Below, piece after piece: positions 10,110-19,363 of a stretch of 64,000 nt of DNA. The stretch's first letter is position 1; each line of letters starts with the position of its first letter. Source of the DNA: Shewanella woodyi ATCC 51908 (GTDB lineage Bacteria; Pseudomonadota; Gammaproteobacteria; Enterobacterales; Shewanellaceae). Location: assembly GCF_000019525.1 (NCBI RefSeq), contig NC_010506.1:2728001-2792000 (forward strand). The letters run 5' to 3'. The notes beneath the pieces were generated by a model. It was not told the origin of the DNA. It saw only the letters and a program-made list of their open reading frames with translations, and made no database searches. A program made the translations under genes and the position numbers.

Positions 10110-10598
10110 GTGAGGCGAGTGATAATTTTTGGAAATTCAGGCTCTGGAAAATCAACCTTAGCGAAGCAATTATGTGAGAGTGAGGGATTGGCTCATCTGG
10201 ATCTTGATACCTTGGCTTGGCAACCAATGGGAGATGATCAGGCTCCGCTGCGAATGCCACTGCATAACTCTAAGCAAGAGTTAGAGCGGTTTATTGCCGA
10301 GAAGGACTCATGGGTTATCGAGGGCTGTTACATTGATTTGGTGGCCTTAGTCAGTGATAGAGCGACAGAGTTGATATTTATGGACTTGGATGTGGACAAG
10401 TGTATTGCTAATGCGAGATCTCGTCCCTGGGAGCCCCATAAATATGAGAGCAAAGATGCCCAAGATGCCAACTTGGTTATGTTACTTGAGTGGATAAGTC
10501 AGTATTATCATCGAGAGGATGAGTTTTCTCACTTAAGCCATAATGCTTTTTTTGGCCGCTATACAGGTAAGAAAACCCGACTAATAGAAAATGTATAG
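10110..10598 (+). CDS. Small P-loop ATPase, adenylate-kinase/FlaR-like
   Basis: The 162-residue cytoplasmic protein starts with a Walker A motif, GNSGSGKSTLAKQL (about residues 8-21), followed by HLDLDTLAWQP, typical of the P-loop family annotated as adenylate kinase or DNA topology modulation protein FlaR-related. A conserved W-x-x-x-G region (WVIEGCYIDL) and RSRPWEPHKY follow. Such proteins probably phosphorylate a small molecule or nucleotide, but the substrate is unknown. The start is GTG at 10110 with an excellent GAGGAGG site. It lies 9 bases after the GDYXXLXY gene and so completes a three-gene operon ended by the hairpin that overlaps its stop. Confidence 0.8.
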   Translation: MRRVIIFGNSGSGKSTLAKQLCESEGLAHLDLDTLAWQPMGDDQAPLRMPLHNSKQELERFIAEKDSWVIEGCYIDLVALVSDRATELIFMDLDVDKCIANARSRPWEPHKYESKDAQDANLVMLLEWISQYYHREDEFSHLSHNAFFGRYTGKKTRLIENV

Positions 10599-10606
10599 TC
10601 GGGGTT
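10574..10606 (+). terminator. Hairpin at the end of the 8.2-10.6 kb operon
   Basis: AACCCGACTA pairs with TAGTCGGGGTT around an A-rich loop. The left arm lies inside the last codons of the P-loop gene. The trailing T-tract is weak. Confidence 0.5.
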
Positions 10607-10653
10607 GATTAACAGTTAGGTTAATTTTTTTCAATCAATAAGAAGTACCTTAG

Positions 10654-11328
10654 ATGCAATACCAATGGATTCTATTCGATGCCGATGAAACCCTGTTTCA
10701 TTTCGATGCATTTGCGGGCCTTAAACTGATGTTTAGCGGTTTCGATATCGATTTTACATTAACTGATTTTGAGATCTATCAAAGGGTGAATAAACCACTT
10801 TGGGTGGATTATCAAGATGGGGTGATTAGCGCAGCCGAGCTACAGACAAAAAGGTTTATTGAGTGGGGGGAGAAGATAGGCGTGACGGCTCAACACCTCA
10901 ATAGTGAATTTCTAAAGGCGATGGCGGAGATATGCGATCTGCTACCTGGGGCAAAAACCTTGATTGAGGATTTAGCCGGTAAAGCGAGCCTAGGCATTAT
11001 CACTAATGGTTTTACTGAGTTGCAAACAGTACGTTTAGAGAAAACAGGCCTGCTGAACGCATTTCATCACGTCATTATTTCTGAAGAGGTGGGAATTGCG
11101 AAACCAGATGTTGGTATCTTCGATCATGCGCTAACACGGATGAATAATCCGGAGCGAAGCCAAGTATTAATGGTTGGGGATAACCCGCATTCAGACATTT
11201 TAGGTGGCTTGAATGCTGGGTTAGATACTTGCTGGCTCAATGCAACAGAGCAGGAGAGGCCAGATGGGATCACGCCCCACTATGAAGTTAAATCTTTGAC
11301 AGAGCTGCATAGGTTACTATTAAGTTAA
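10654..11328 (+). CDS. yjjG: Pyrimidine 5'-nucleotidase YjjG (HAD family)
   Basis: The 224-residue protein is a HAD-superfamily phosphatase that dephosphorylates pyrimidine nucleoside monophosphates, including non-canonical ones, in the cytoplasm. HAD motif I is LFDADETLF (nucleophile Asp near residue 9), motif II is GIITNGF, motif III includes AKPDVGIF, and motif IV is VMVGDNPHSDI. The alpha-helical cap between motifs I and II fits subclass I and matches YjjG in length and in the KPLWVDYQDG segment. It is preceded by AAGTACCTTAG with only a weak ribosome site and is probably transcribed alone. Confidence 0.9.
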   Translation: MQYQWILFDADETLFHFDAFAGLKLMFSGFDIDFTLTDFEIYQRVNKPLWVDYQDGVISAAELQTKRFIEWGEKIGVTAQHLNSEFLKAMAEICDLLPGAKTLIEDLAGKASLGIITNGFTELQTVRLEKTGLLNAFHHVIISEEVGIAKPDVGIFDHALTRMNNPERSQVLMVGDNPHSDILGGLNAGLDTCWLNATEQERPDGITPHYEVKSLTELHRLLLS

Positions 11329-11330
11329 CT

Positions 11331-11348
11331 AGCCTTCTACAGAAGGCT
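11331..11348. terminator. Short hairpin between the converging yjjG and EamA genes
   Basis: A 7-bp perfect stem (AGCCTTC / GAAGGCT) with a TACA loop sits in the 30-base gap between the two stops. No T-run follows on either side, so termination is uncertain. Confidence 0.4.
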
Positions 11349-11358
11349 GCATAGGCTA

Positions 11359-12333
11359 CTAACCCTCTTCAGTTCTATCTACTTGATAACTCGGTCTATA
11401 TCTATTTAATAGTTTATCGCCAAATTGATACAAGGTGAGGCCGAGTAAAACACAAATTGCGCCTAAGATTAATGCAGAGGTGATGATCTCACCATTAAGT
11501 CTTGCCCCTAGCATCATGGCAAAAGCCGGCGTGATGAGTGTCACTAAGGCAACGGTACTGGCGCTGAGGTTTTGCAAAATATAGAAATAAGCGATAAATC
11601 CTATCAAAGAGCCAAAGACACCAAGGTAAAGAATGGCATAGAGAGATCTCTCACTCCAACTGTCAATGGGTAGGGTGCCATCAAACAGTATCCAAGCCAG
11701 TGCAAACATAGGGGTTGATATCATCAAGGCTCCCACTGTACTGGCGATGGGATGAATATTGATCTTAACGGTCTTGATTAACACTCCGCTTAAGCTAAAG
11801 AGAGATACAGCGGCTAACACCAAAGCTAAGCCAATCCAACTATCAGAAGTTAACGATATTTTTGAAGAGCAGACAATTCCTAACCCAATAAAAGCGACCA
11901 CCAGAGAGATGGATCGCATGGGACCAAATTTAGGCTCATTGAGGATCTTCTGGGCTAGCAGCCCTGAGAGTAACGGTGAGAGTCCAAAAATTAATGACAT
12001 GGTGCCTGAAGCTAAGTATTTAGCTGCAAAGTAACTCAGTAGCATTCCGCCAACAATACCGATGGATGAGACGCCATAGAGTTTTAGCGCAGCTTTAGAC
12101 AGAGGTAAACGAATTCTGGCGATAAGAAGAATGAAGCTACCAAGCAGCAAAGCGATGATCATTCGCAGCAACACGGCCATGCTTGGGTGAACAGACTCAC
12201 TGCTCCAGACTATCCCCAGTGGCGTTGTGGACCAAATGATCACAACGGCTAGAAATGCAACGGGCACCATTTTTGACAAGCCAGATGAGGCGATAGTGTT
12301 ATCTTGCTTTTTTAGTGATGCAGGCTCTGACAT
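11359..12333 (-). CDS. EamA-family (DMT superfamily) transporter
   Basis: The 324-residue inner-membrane protein has about ten hydrophobic helices arranged as two EamA repeats, roughly residues 25-160 and 170-300. Family hallmarks are VIIWSTTPLGIVWSSE at the start of repeat one and YFYILQNLSASTVALVTLITPAFAML in repeat two. DMT proteins of this kind export or exchange small metabolites such as amino acids, but the substrate cannot be read from the sequence. The start at 12333 has GAGGAGCG upstream. It stands alone, converging with yjjG and separated by 380 bases from aceA, which lies upstream of it on the same strand. Confidence 0.88.
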   Translation of the reverse strand: MSEPASLKKQDNTIASSGLSKMVPVAFLAVVIIWSTTPLGIVWSSESVHPSMAVLLRMIIALLLGSFILLIARIRLPLSKAALKLYGVSSIGIVGGMLLSYFAAKYLASGTMSLIFGLSPLLSGLLAQKILNEPKFGPMRSISLVVAFIGLGIVCSSKISLTSDSWIGLALVLAAVSLFSLSGVLIKTVKINIHPIASTVGALMISTPMFALAWILFDGTLPIDSWSERSLYAILYLGVFGSLIGFIAYFYILQNLSASTVALVTLITPAFAMMLGARLNGEIITSALILGAICVLLGLTLYQFGDKLLNRYRPSYQVDRTEEG

Positions 12334-12664
12334 GTTGATCTCGCTCCTCGTTATAATATAGGGAAATAGTGCTTGAGGGCGATGCGAGAAGAGGGGATAG
12401 ACAACCGCATTGCTGACTCATGCGGTTTAAAATGGTGATATTTACAGAGTTATGACTTCCATTTTATCCGCGGCAGCTTTTGCCATACAGTATCGACGAG
12501 TAGTCGAACCATATTGGTTTGCAGTGGACAATTTTGAGAAAAAGTGGAGTTCATTTGTTGAATATTAGCCGTTTAAAATATGAACTTCATATACTCTAGG
12601 TTGAAGTGGTGTGTGTCAATACAATGATTTAATTTATTGAGAGATTTCACTTATTGAAAATAAA
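12334..12664. other. Intergenic region between the EamA gene and aceA
   Basis: About 330 bases without a credible gene. The EamA-proximal part should hold that gene's promoter. I see no repeat, RNA gene or strong operator here; the aceA terminator begins at its right end. Confidence 0.5.
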
Positions 12665-12692
12665 AAAACCGGAATATTGCTATTCCGGTTTT
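12665..12692 (-). terminator. Rho-independent terminator of aceA
   Basis: A perfect 12-bp stem (AAAACCGGAATA / TATTCCGGTTTT) with a 4-base loop is followed by a T-run on the minus strand, about 20 bases past the aceA stop. Confidence 0.9.
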
Positions 12693-12712
12693 GTTTTGTT
12701 CCTGTGGCAGTT

Positions 12713-14296
12713 TTAGCCAAATTGGTTCATTGTGTTGTCTTTACCAGAAGCTTTAAGCGCTTGATCTCCAGAGAAGTACTCCTTGTGGTCATCACCCATA
12801 TCAGAACCTGCCATGTTTTGGTGCTTAACACAGGCGATACCTTGACGGATCTCCTTACGTTGAACATTAGCAACATAACCTAGCATGCCTTGATCACCGA
12901 AGTACTCTTTAGCTAAGTTATCGGTAGACAGCGCAGCCGTGTGGTATGTCGGCAGTGTGATTAGGTGATGGAAAATCCCCGCCTCACGTGCAGCATCGGC
13001 TTGGAAAGTACGGATCTTCTCGTCAGCTTGAACAGCCAGCTCAGTACCATCGTAATCGATATTCATCAAATCAGCACGGTTATAGGCTGATACATCTTGG
13101 CCTGCTTCACTCATTGCATCGAAGATCTGCTGACGGAAGTTAAGTGTCCAGTTGAACGATGGAGAGTTGTTGTACACAAGCTTAGCATTCGGGATAACTT
13201 TACGAATAGCGTTAACCATACCGCCAATCTGGGCAACATGTGGCTTCTCTGTTTCAATCCAAAGCAGATCGGCACCATTTTGTAAGCTAGTGATACAATC
13301 TAATACACAGCGCTCTTCACCTGTACCAGCTCTGAACTTGAATAGGCCGTTTGGAAGGCGTGATGGTTTAACTAACTTGTCACCGCGCTTAAAGACAACA
13401 TCACCATTGTTAAGGTTATCAGTAGCCACCTCTTCAACTTCAAGGAAAGAGTTGTACTTATCACCTAAATCACCTGGCTCAGCAGTTACTGCAATTTTCT
13501 GTGTAAGTCCTGCACCTAGTGAGTCAGTACGGGCAACGATAACACCATCATCGATACCTAGCTCAAGGAAGGCATAACGAACTGCATTGATTTTAGCTAA
13601 AAACTCAACATGTGGAACAGTCACTTTACCATCTTGGTGACCACACTGCTTAACATCAGAAACCTGGTTTTCAAGTTGAATACAACATGCACCAGCTTCA
13701 ATCATCTGTTTAGCCATTAAATAGGTGGCTTCTTCGTTACCGAAACCTGCATCGATATCGGCAATAATTGGTACGACATGTGTTTCGAAGTTATCTATCT
13801 TAGCTTGTACTGCATCTTTCTCTGCGCCTTGAGCTTTATCAAGCTCGCGGAACAGGCCACCTAGCTCACGGGCGTCAGCTTGGCGTAGGAAGGTATATAG
13901 TTCGGCGATTAAACTGGCAACCGATGTCTTCTCATGCATAGACTGATCAGGTAGCGGTCCAAACTCACTACGCAGTGCAGCAACCATCCAACCTGATAGA
14001 TAAAGATAACGGCGCTTAGTGGTTAACAGATGCTTCTTAATAGAGATCATCTTTTGCTGGCCGATAAAGCCATGCCAGCAACCTAAAGACTGAGTGTATT
14101 GCGAGCTATCGGCATCATAATTTGCCATATCTTCACGCATGATTTTAGCAGTGTACTTAGCTATGTCTAAACCCGTCTTAAACTGGTTCTGAGCTCGCAT
14201 ACGAGCTACTGACTCAGGATTAATTGCATTCCATGCGCTACCTTCTTTCTCAACTAATGTTGTAGCGCTGTCGATATCTGCTCTGTAATTTGACAT
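12713..14296 (-). CDS. aceA: Isocitrate lyase (long form)
   Basis: Isocitrate lyase splits isocitrate into glyoxylate and succinate, the first step of the glyoxylate shunt, allowing growth on acetate, ethanol or fatty acids. The 527-residue protein is the long form typical of Pseudomonas and Shewanella rather than the 434-residue E. coli enzyme. The catalytic cysteine lies in VKQCGHQDGKV, and metal and substrate residues lie in PIIADIDAGFGNEEAT and VARTDSLGAG. The start has GGAAGGGACTT upstream. It is divergent from a LysR-type regulator gene (113-base gap) and malate synthase lies just beyond that, so the whole shunt is encoded in 5 kb. Confidence 0.97.
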   Translation of the reverse strand: MSNYRADIDSATTLVEKEGSAWNAINPESVARMRAQNQFKTGLDIAKYTAKIMREDMANYDADSSQYTQSLGCWHGFIGQQKMISIKKHLLTTKRRYLYLSGWMVAALRSEFGPLPDQSMHEKTSVASLIAELYTFLRQADARELGGLFRELDKAQGAEKDAVQAKIDNFETHVVPIIADIDAGFGNEEATYLMAKQMIEAGACCIQLENQVSDVKQCGHQDGKVTVPHVEFLAKINAVRYAFLELGIDDGVIVARTDSLGAGLTQKIAVTAEPGDLGDKYNSFLEVEEVATDNLNNGDVVFKRGDKLVKPSRLPNGLFKFRAGTGEERCVLDCITSLQNGADLLWIETEKPHVAQIGGMVNAIRKVIPNAKLVYNNSPSFNWTLNFRQQIFDAMSEAGQDVSAYNRADLMNIDYDGTELAVQADEKIRTFQADAAREAGIFHHLITLPTYHTAALSTDNLAKEYFGDQGMLGYVANVQRKEIRQGIACVKHQNMAGSDMGDDHKEYFSGDQALKASGKDNTMNQFG

Positions 14297-14409
14297 GGTA
14301 AGTCCCTTCCAAACTAAAAATGTTTAACAATGATTGCTTCCGTTAAAAATAATAGTAATACTGGCCATAATTAGTCTAATTTATACTTATTATCTTCGGT
14401 ATTTGTTTT

Positions 14410-15354
14410 ATGAATATATCTAGAGTCGACCTCAATCTGTTGGTGTATTTTGATGTTTTGCTAAGAGAGTTAAATGTCACGCGAGCAGCAGATCAATTAG
14501 GAATAAGTCAGCCTGCAATGAGTAATGGCCTTAAAAGGCTACGTGTCCTGTTTGATGACCCTCTGCTTATTCGTACTAGTAAAGGGATGACGCCCACAGA
14601 GCGTGCATCTGAACTAAAACCTGTGATCCGTGAGCTATTAGTAGGTTTAGAGAAAGCTGTAGAGCCCAAAGCCAAGTTTAATCCCCGCGAAAGTGAACAG
14701 GTGTTTCGTATGATGGCCTCAGATTATGCAGAGGCAACATTAATACCTTTATTAATCGCTAGGTTACGCAATGAAGCTCCCAAAGTGATTTTAGATATTA
14801 TGACGCCTAGTGATGTTAACTTTCCCGATGTGGAGCAGGGACGGGTGGATATGGTGATTAACCGTTTTGATAGTATTCCACTCTCTTTTCATCAAAAAGT
14901 ACTCTGGAAAGACAGTTTTAGCTGCTTAATTAATCGTAATCACGATGTATTGAAAAACTTTAACCTAGAAAACTACCTAAATGCTCACCATGTTTGGGTG
15001 AGTAAAACCGGTATGGGGATTGGCGTGGGGATGGATCCTGATGATGTTCAGCGTCTCGGTTGGGTTGATGAAGCATTAGCTAAAATAGGGGCAAAACGCA
15101 GGATCACTGTATTTACTCGCCACTATCAGGCTGCAAGTTCATTGGCTGAGAGACAAGATCTGATCGCAACAGTGCCTAGTAAAATGGCTAGATTACAACA
15201 AGATAACAGTAGAGTGTCGATTATACCGCCGCCTTTTGATATCCCGCCCATTGAGCTTACTATGGCTTGGAGTCCGCTACTACAACATAACCCTGCCCAT
15301 AAGTGGATGCGTGAACTCATCACAGAAACAGCCCGTATCATTGACCGTTTTTAA
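14410..15354 (+). CDS. LysR-family transcriptional regulator
   Basis: The 314-residue protein has an N-terminal winged helix-turn-helix (residues about 8-66; VTRAADQLGISQPAMSNGLKRLR) and a C-terminal substrate-binding-like effector domain. The NLLVYFDVLLRELNVTRAA start is of the NodD/ToxR-like LysR branch. It is transcribed divergently from aceA and upstream of aceB, so it probably controls the glyoxylate-shunt genes. That link rests on position only, since no operator is obvious in the 113-base divergent region. A decayed copy of its last 60 bases lies immediately downstream (see the repeat entry). Confidence 0.9.
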   Translation: MNISRVDLNLLVYFDVLLRELNVTRAADQLGISQPAMSNGLKRLRVLFDDPLLIRTSKGMTPTERASELKPVIRELLVGLEKAVEPKAKFNPRESEQVFRMMASDYAEATLIPLLIARLRNEAPKVILDIMTPSDVNFPDVEQGRVDMVINRFDSIPLSFHQKVLWKDSFSCLINRNHDVLKNFNLENYLNAHHVWVSKTGMGIGVGMDPDDVQRLGWVDEALAKIGAKRRITVFTRHYQAASSLAERQDLIATVPSKMARLQQDNSRVSIIPPPFDIPPIELTMAWSPLLQHNPAHKWMRELITETARIIDRF

Positions 15355-15358
15355 GTTG
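15296..15358 (+). repeat. Direct repeat, copy 1: 3' end of the LysR gene
   Basis: The last 59 coding bases of the LysR gene plus four bases of the trailer. A second copy begins 107 bases further on (15403-15465) with four mismatches. Confidence 0.85.
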
Positions 15359-15402
15359 AACAGGGATTATGCTGTTGCAGCACTCTCTATAACAGAAGCC
15401 CA

Positions 15403-15465
15403 CCCATAAGTGGATGCATGAACTCATCACAGAGGCAGCCCGTATCATTGACCGTTTTTAAATTG
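15403..15465 (+). repeat. Direct repeat, copy 2: detached LysR gene tail
   Basis: A 63-base copy of the LysR 3' end, including its stop codon, lies in the intergenic region before aceB. It would encode HKWMHELITEAARIIDRF, with two substitutions relative to the intact gene (Arg to His, Thr to Ala). It is a gene fragment left by a partial tandem duplication or by loss of most of a paralogous gene. Confidence 0.85.
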
Positions 15466-15600
15466 TTAAACAGCATTATTACTCTTGTGAATGCCAATCA
15501 TAAATACGATAAATTTTAGTAATAGAACTAGGTGGGATAGACTGAGTGTAGAGATTTTATTTTAGCAGTCAGAGACTAAATATCAGAAGGGAGTTCGGCT

Positions 15601-17778
15601 ATGACATCACGAGTGCAGGTTGGCAGTTTACAGGTGGCACAAGTGCTATTTGATCTGGTCAATGACAAGATCCTTCCAGGAACGGAGATCACCGCGGAGC
15701 GCTTTTGGAGTCAGTTAGAAGCGATAGTGAGTGATCTTACGCCTAAAAATAGAGCGCTACTTCAAAAGCGTGATGAGCTACAAGCTAAGATAGATGAGTG
15801 GCATCTAAATCAACACTCAAACCAGCAGCAGTTCGATCTTAATAGCTATAAAGAGTTTTTAACTGAAATAGGTTATCTAGTGAAAGTTGGTCCAGACTTT
15901 TCAATAGAGACAGAGAATGTTGATACTGAAATAGCAGAACAAGCTGGTCCTCAGTTAGTTGTGCCTGTTAAAAATGCCAGATTTGCCCTTAATGCAGCTA
16001 ATGCACGTTGGGGAAGTTTGTATGATGCACTTTATGGCACTGATGCTATCAGTGAAGAGGGCGGGGCTGAGCTAGGTTCAAGTTATAACCCTGTTCGTGG
16101 TGATAAAGTTATTGCATTTGCAAAGCAACATTTAGATCAATTAGCGCCACTTTCCATAGGTAGCCATAGTGAAGCCCGTCATTATCAAGTGGCTGGGGGG
16201 AAGTTACTTGTGACTTTACTCGATGGCTGCGATACTGGCCTGCAGGAGCCTGAGAAGTTCGTCGGTTTCCAAGGTGACAAGATCTGCCCATCGGCTGTTC
16301 TGCTGAAAAATAATGGTCTGCATGTGGAGATCCAGATAGATAAAGATCATCGTATTGGTAAACAGGACTCTGCCAATGTTAAAGACCTGCTGGTGGAAGC
16401 GGCTGTAACCACCATTATGGATTGTGAAGACTCTGTCGCTGCGGTCGATGCTGAAGATAAGTGTGAAGTGTATGAAAACTGGCTCGGCCTAATGCAAGGT
16501 AACCTCAATGCTGAGCTAAACAAAGGCGGTAAAACGATTACCCGTGAGCTGAGTCAAGACAGAGATTACCAAGCACCTTTAGGGGGCAAGTTGACCCTGC
16601 CCGGACGTAGCTTACTGTTTGTTCGTAATGTGGGTCACCTGATGACAAACAACGCGATACTAGACAAAGATGGCAAAGAGATCCCAGAGGGGATTTTAGA
16701 TGGCATGGTAACAGTGCTTGCCGCCATACATGATCTTCAAGGTCATAATAATGGTCGTTCAAATAGCCGTGTAGGCTCTGTCAATATTGTGAAACCTAAG
16801 ATGCACGGGCCTGAAGAGGTCGCATTTACTTGTGAGCTGTTTACCCGTATTGAGGATGCCCTTAAGTTGTCTCGAGATACCATTAAGCTTGGGATCATGG
16901 ATGAGGAGCGTCGTACTACCGTGAACCTTAAAGAGTGTATCCGAGTTGCCAAAGATCGTGTGGTATTTATCAACACAGGTTTTCTCGATAGAACTGGCGA
17001 TGAGATCCACACCTCGATGCTGGCAGGGCCATTTGTGCCTAAATCTATGATGAAGCAGCAAGCTTGGATCAATGCTTATGAAGATTGGAATGTCGATATT
17101 GGCTTAGCATGTGGCTTGCCTGGACGTGCTCAGATAGGCAAAGGTATGTGGGCCATGCCAGATGAGATGGCCAAAATGCTTGAGCAGAAGATTGGGCACC
17201 CTAACGCCGGCGCTAACACTGCTTGGGTTCCATCGCCAAATGGCGCAAGTTTGCACTCAATTCATTACCATAGAGTCAATGTGCTTGAGCGACAAAAAGA
17301 GCTAGCTCAAAGAGAGCGGGCAAGTTTGGATGATATATTAACGATCCCCTTACTTGAAAATCCAGCTTCGCTCACCCATGAGGAGGTTGAGAAAGAGCTA
17401 GATAACAATGCTCAAGGTATTTTAGGTTATGTGGTGCGCTGGATAGATCAAGGTGTGGGCTGCTCTAAAGTGCCAGATATTAATAATGTTGGATTGATGG
17501 AGGATAGGGCGACACTGCGGATCTCCTCCCAATATATTACTAACTGGCTTGAGCATAAGATCTGTACAAAGGAGCAAGTGCTTGCCTCACTTAAGCGAAT
17601 GGCTGTTGTGGTTGATGGTCAAAATAGTGCTGATAATGAATATCAAGCTATGGCACCACAATTCGATGGCATCGCCTTTAAAGCGGCTTGTGATCTGATT
17701 TTTGAAGGTAAGGAGCAGCCATCTGGCTATACAGAGCCTTTGCTACACGCATACCGAATCGAGGCTAAAGCGAGCTAA
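15601..17778 (+). CDS. Malate synthase G
   Basis: Malate synthase condenses glyoxylate with acetyl-CoA to malate, completing the glyoxylate shunt begun by the neighbouring isocitrate lyase. At 725 residues it is the G isoform (monomeric, with the extra beta domain), not the roughly 530-residue A isoform. Diagnostic stretches are [18 protein letters not shown] (metal-binding Glu/Asp), [19 protein letters not shown] and [16 protein letters not shown]. The ATG has AGAAGGGAG upstream. The gene occupies the aceB role in this cluster although its type would be called glcB in E. coli. A terminator and then an IS200-type element follow. Confidence 0.96.
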   Translation: MTSRVQVGSLQVAQVLFDLVNDKILPGTEITAERFWSQLEAIVSDLTPKNRALLQKRDELQAKIDEWHLNQHSNQQQFDLNSYKEFLTEIGYLVKVGPDFSIETENVDTEIAEQAGPQLVVPVKNARFALNAANARWGSLYDALYGTDAISEEGGAELGSSYNPVRGDKVIAFAKQHLDQLAPLSIGSHSEARHYQVAGGKLLVTLLDGCDTGLQEPEKFVGFQGDKICPSAVLLKNNGLHVEIQIDKDHRIGKQDSANVKDLLVEAAVTTIMDCEDSVAAVDAEDKCEVYENWLGLMQGNLNAELNKGGKTITRELSQDRDYQAPLGGKLTLPGRSLLFVRNVGHLMTNNAILDKDGKEIPEGILDGMVTVLAAIHDLQGHNNGRSNSRVGSVNIVKPKMHGPEEVAFTCELFTRIEDALKLSRDTIKLGIMDEERRTTVNLKECIRVAKDRVVFINTGFLDRTGDEIHTSMLAGPFVPKSMMKQQAWINAYEDWNVDIGLACGLPGRAQIGKGMWAMPDEMAKMLEQKIGHPNAGANTAWVPSPNGASLHSIHYHRVNVLERQKELAQRERASLDDILTIPLLENPASLTHEEVEKELDNNAQGILGYVVRWIDQGVGCSKVPDINNVGLMEDRATLRISSQYITNWLEHKICTKEQVLASLKRMAVVVDGQNSADNEYQAMAPQFDGIAFKAACDLIFEGKEQPSGYTEPLLHAYRIEAKAS

Positions 17779-17796
17779 GTTAACGACTATCGACAC

Positions 17797-17829
17797 TGAG
17801 AGCTGTGGCGTACGTCATGGCTCTTTTTT
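17797..17829 (+). terminator. Terminator of the malate synthase gene
   Basis: AGAGCTGTG and CATGGCTCT can pair across a short loop and are followed directly by TTTTTTG, about 20 bases past the stop. Confidence 0.7.
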
Positions 17830-17947
17830 GTTTTCAGCCCTAAACCACCTACTTCAGTAGGTGGTTATCATCAATTAGGCTTTGCCTGAATATCTACTCA
17901 TGTTAATTGAACTCTAACTTTTAGCGAAGTAATAGAGGATAAAAAAC

Positions 17948-18382
17948 ATGAGTAGATATGAGAAAGCATCGCATGTGTATTGGCGATGTCAATATCACAT
18001 AGTTTGGACACCTAAGTATAGGTTTAGGATTTTAAAGAATAAGTTAGGAAAAGATGTTTACCGATGTATTCATGTCTATAGTGAGCAGTTAGGGTGTGTG
18101 GTTGTAGAGTTGAATGTACAAATAGACCATGTACATCTGGTTATCAAAGTTCCTCCGAAGCTATCGATTTCAAAGTTGATGGGTGCTTTAAAAGGTAAAA
18201 TTGCTTTGAAAATGTTTAGCAAGTATCCGTATCTTCGGAAAAATAAGCTATGGGGAAATCACTTTTGGCAAAGAGGTTACTTTGTTGACACAGTGGGGAT
18301 TAATGAGGAAGTGATTCGAAGATATGTAAGGCATCAAGAAAAGGTTGAAAAACAGGAGCAGCCGCAATTAGATTTGAAGTAG
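17948..18382 (+). CDS. tnpA: IS200-family Y1 HUH transposase TnpA
   Basis: The 144-residue protein is a Y1 transposase that nicks and rejoins single-stranded DNA at the element ends. It has the HUH metal-binding motif at residues 61-63 (IDHVHLVI) and the catalytic tyrosine at 126 (IRRYVRHQEK). The segments YHIVWTPKYRFRIL and LWGNHFWQRGYFVDTVG are family signatures. Length is normal (IS200 TnpA is about 150 residues) and there is no frameshift, so the enzyme is probably active. Confidence 0.95.
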   Translation: MSRYEKASHVYWRCQYHIVWTPKYRFRILKNKLGKDVYRCIHVYSEQLGCVVVELNVQIDHVHLVIKVPPKLSISKLMGALKGKIALKMFSKYPYLRKNKLWGNHFWQRGYFVDTVGINEEVIRRYVRHQEKVEKQEQPQLDLK

Positions 18383-18387
18383 ATAAC

Positions 18388-18404
18388 GCCCCCTTTTAGG
18401 GGGC
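18388..18404 (+). terminator. GC-rich hairpin after the transposase gene
   Basis: GCCCCC pairs perfectly with GGGGGC around a TTTTA loop, 6 bases past the tnpA stop and before the right-end hairpin of the element. It may end the transposase transcript. Confidence 0.55.
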
Positions 18405-18544
18405 TAATACAAAGCCACCTTCTTCAGAAGGTGGATTCTTTACTTTTAAGCTAGTCATTAGTTTGGTTTGGGGTGTGCGTTTTGATATTATTCTCTTTGG
18501 TCCGTTGCTTTTGACGTGCCATCTATTGGAATCATAAGGATAAT

Positions 18545-18850
18545 ATGGAAGTTAAAAATAAGAGCCGTTTGATCGCATTACTACTTACTTTTCCACCATT
18601 TGGTTTATTAGGTTTAGATAGGTTTTACCTTGGCTTTATAGGCTTAGGTATCCTTAAGGCAATTACACTTGGTGGTCTTGGTATATGGTGGTTTTTTGAT
18701 GGTGCAGTTTTACTGCTCGATGCATTTGCTTATAGCTTAGGTAAAGATACTGGCTTTCGTAAGGATAGTCGTGGAAATGACTTAAAACATGGACTATCTA
18801 TGTTTCGCAGAAAGAACGGCGAGTGGGTAAAAGATTGGGGAGCTGAATAA
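18545..18850 (+). CDS. TM2 domain membrane protein
   Basis: The 101-residue protein has two hydrophobic hairpin helices, about residues 9-30 and 34-60, with the TM2 signature FPPFGLLGLDRFYLGFIGLG and then WWFFDGAVLLLDAF. TM2 proteins are short inner-membrane proteins of unknown function. The charged C-terminus (residues 68-101) is probably cytoplasmic. AAGGATAAT precedes the ATG. It lies 12 bases before the next gene on the same strand, so the two are probably cotranscribed. Confidence 0.85.
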   Translation: MEVKNKSRLIALLLTFPPFGLLGLDRFYLGFIGLGILKAITLGGLGIWWFFDGAVLLLDAFAYSLGKDTGFRKDSRGNDLKHGLSMFRRKNGEWVKDWGAE

Positions 18851-18862
18851 ATAGGAGCTGGC

Positions 18863-19327
18863 ATGAGATTAAAATGGACCATAAAAAGAGATCGTGAGGT
18901 GGTTTACACAGGAACGCTTAAGTCGATGCAGCTCTTTACTGGTATGGCGAGCCTTAAAGAGACTAATGGGGGGCTTTACGGTGAAGGTGAATGTATTAAC
19001 GGCGTTAAAGTCGGCCCATGGTGCCACTATTATAAAAATGGTCAGAAAATGTCTCAAATGAGATTTGATGCTGATGGCTTAACCCATGGCGAGTCACTGC
19101 TTTATCATGATAACGGTGTGCTGTGGAGTAGAAAGATGTTTGACCACGGCAAATTAATAGAGCTAAGTCAGAGCTTTTATGATTCAGGTGCGTTGGAGTC
19201 TGAGACACATTATGATCAAAAGGGTAGGGCTAAATCAATTAAAGAGTATTTTCCTAGTGGGGAGTTAAGACACACCATGGAGTTTGAGCTAGGAAAACTA
19301 AAACACGAACAGTATTACACGCTGTAA
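18863..19327 (+). CDS. MORN-like / YwqK-type repeat protein
   Basis: The 154-residue soluble protein is made of repeated short beta motifs such as GECINGVKVGPWCHYYKNGQ, LYHDNGVLWSRKMFDHGK, SFYDSGALESETHYDQKG and EYFPSGELRHTMEFELGK. This is the pattern of the toxin-antitoxin YwqK family and related MORN-type repeats. No toxin gene is adjacent, so an antitoxin role should not be assumed. It has no signal peptide. It follows the TM2 gene by 12 bases and carries AGGAG before its start. Confidence 0.75.
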   Translation: MRLKWTIKRDREVVYTGTLKSMQLFTGMASLKETNGGLYGEGECINGVKVGPWCHYYKNGQKMSQMRFDADGLTHGESLLYHDNGVLWSRKMFDHGKLIELSQSFYDSGALESETHYDQKGRAKSIKEYFPSGELRHTMEFELGKLKHEQYYTL

Positions 19328-19363
19328 ATTGTAAAGTTGGTTATATTTTTAAGGGATTAAATT

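Larger units (their letters stand above)
17843..18440 (+). mobile_element. IS200/IS605-type insertion sequence with a single TnpA gene
   Basis: A Y1 transposase gene (17948-18382) is flanked by matching subterminal hairpins: at 17843-17866 a 10-bp stem (AACCACCTAC / GTAGGTGGTT) with loop TTCA, and at 18415-18434 an 8-bp stem (CCACCTTC / GAAGGTGG) with the same TTCA loop. Hairpins at both ends and no terminal inverted repeats are the hallmark of this family, which transposes as single-stranded DNA. No tnpB gene is present, so this is IS200-like. The exact cleavage points cannot be fixed from one copy. The element looks intact and sits downstream of the malate synthase terminator, where it breaks no gene. 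Confidence 0.85.

Noticed and set aside
13152..13577. A 141-residue frame on the opposite strand inside aceA
   Set aside because: It is antisense to a highly conserved isocitrate lyase gene, has no ribosome site and no recognisable domain.
18863..19327. Toxin-antitoxin module at the YwqK-like gene
   Set aside because: Neighbouring genes are a TM2 protein and a GFA-like protein; neither looks like a toxin, so the family name alone is not evidence.
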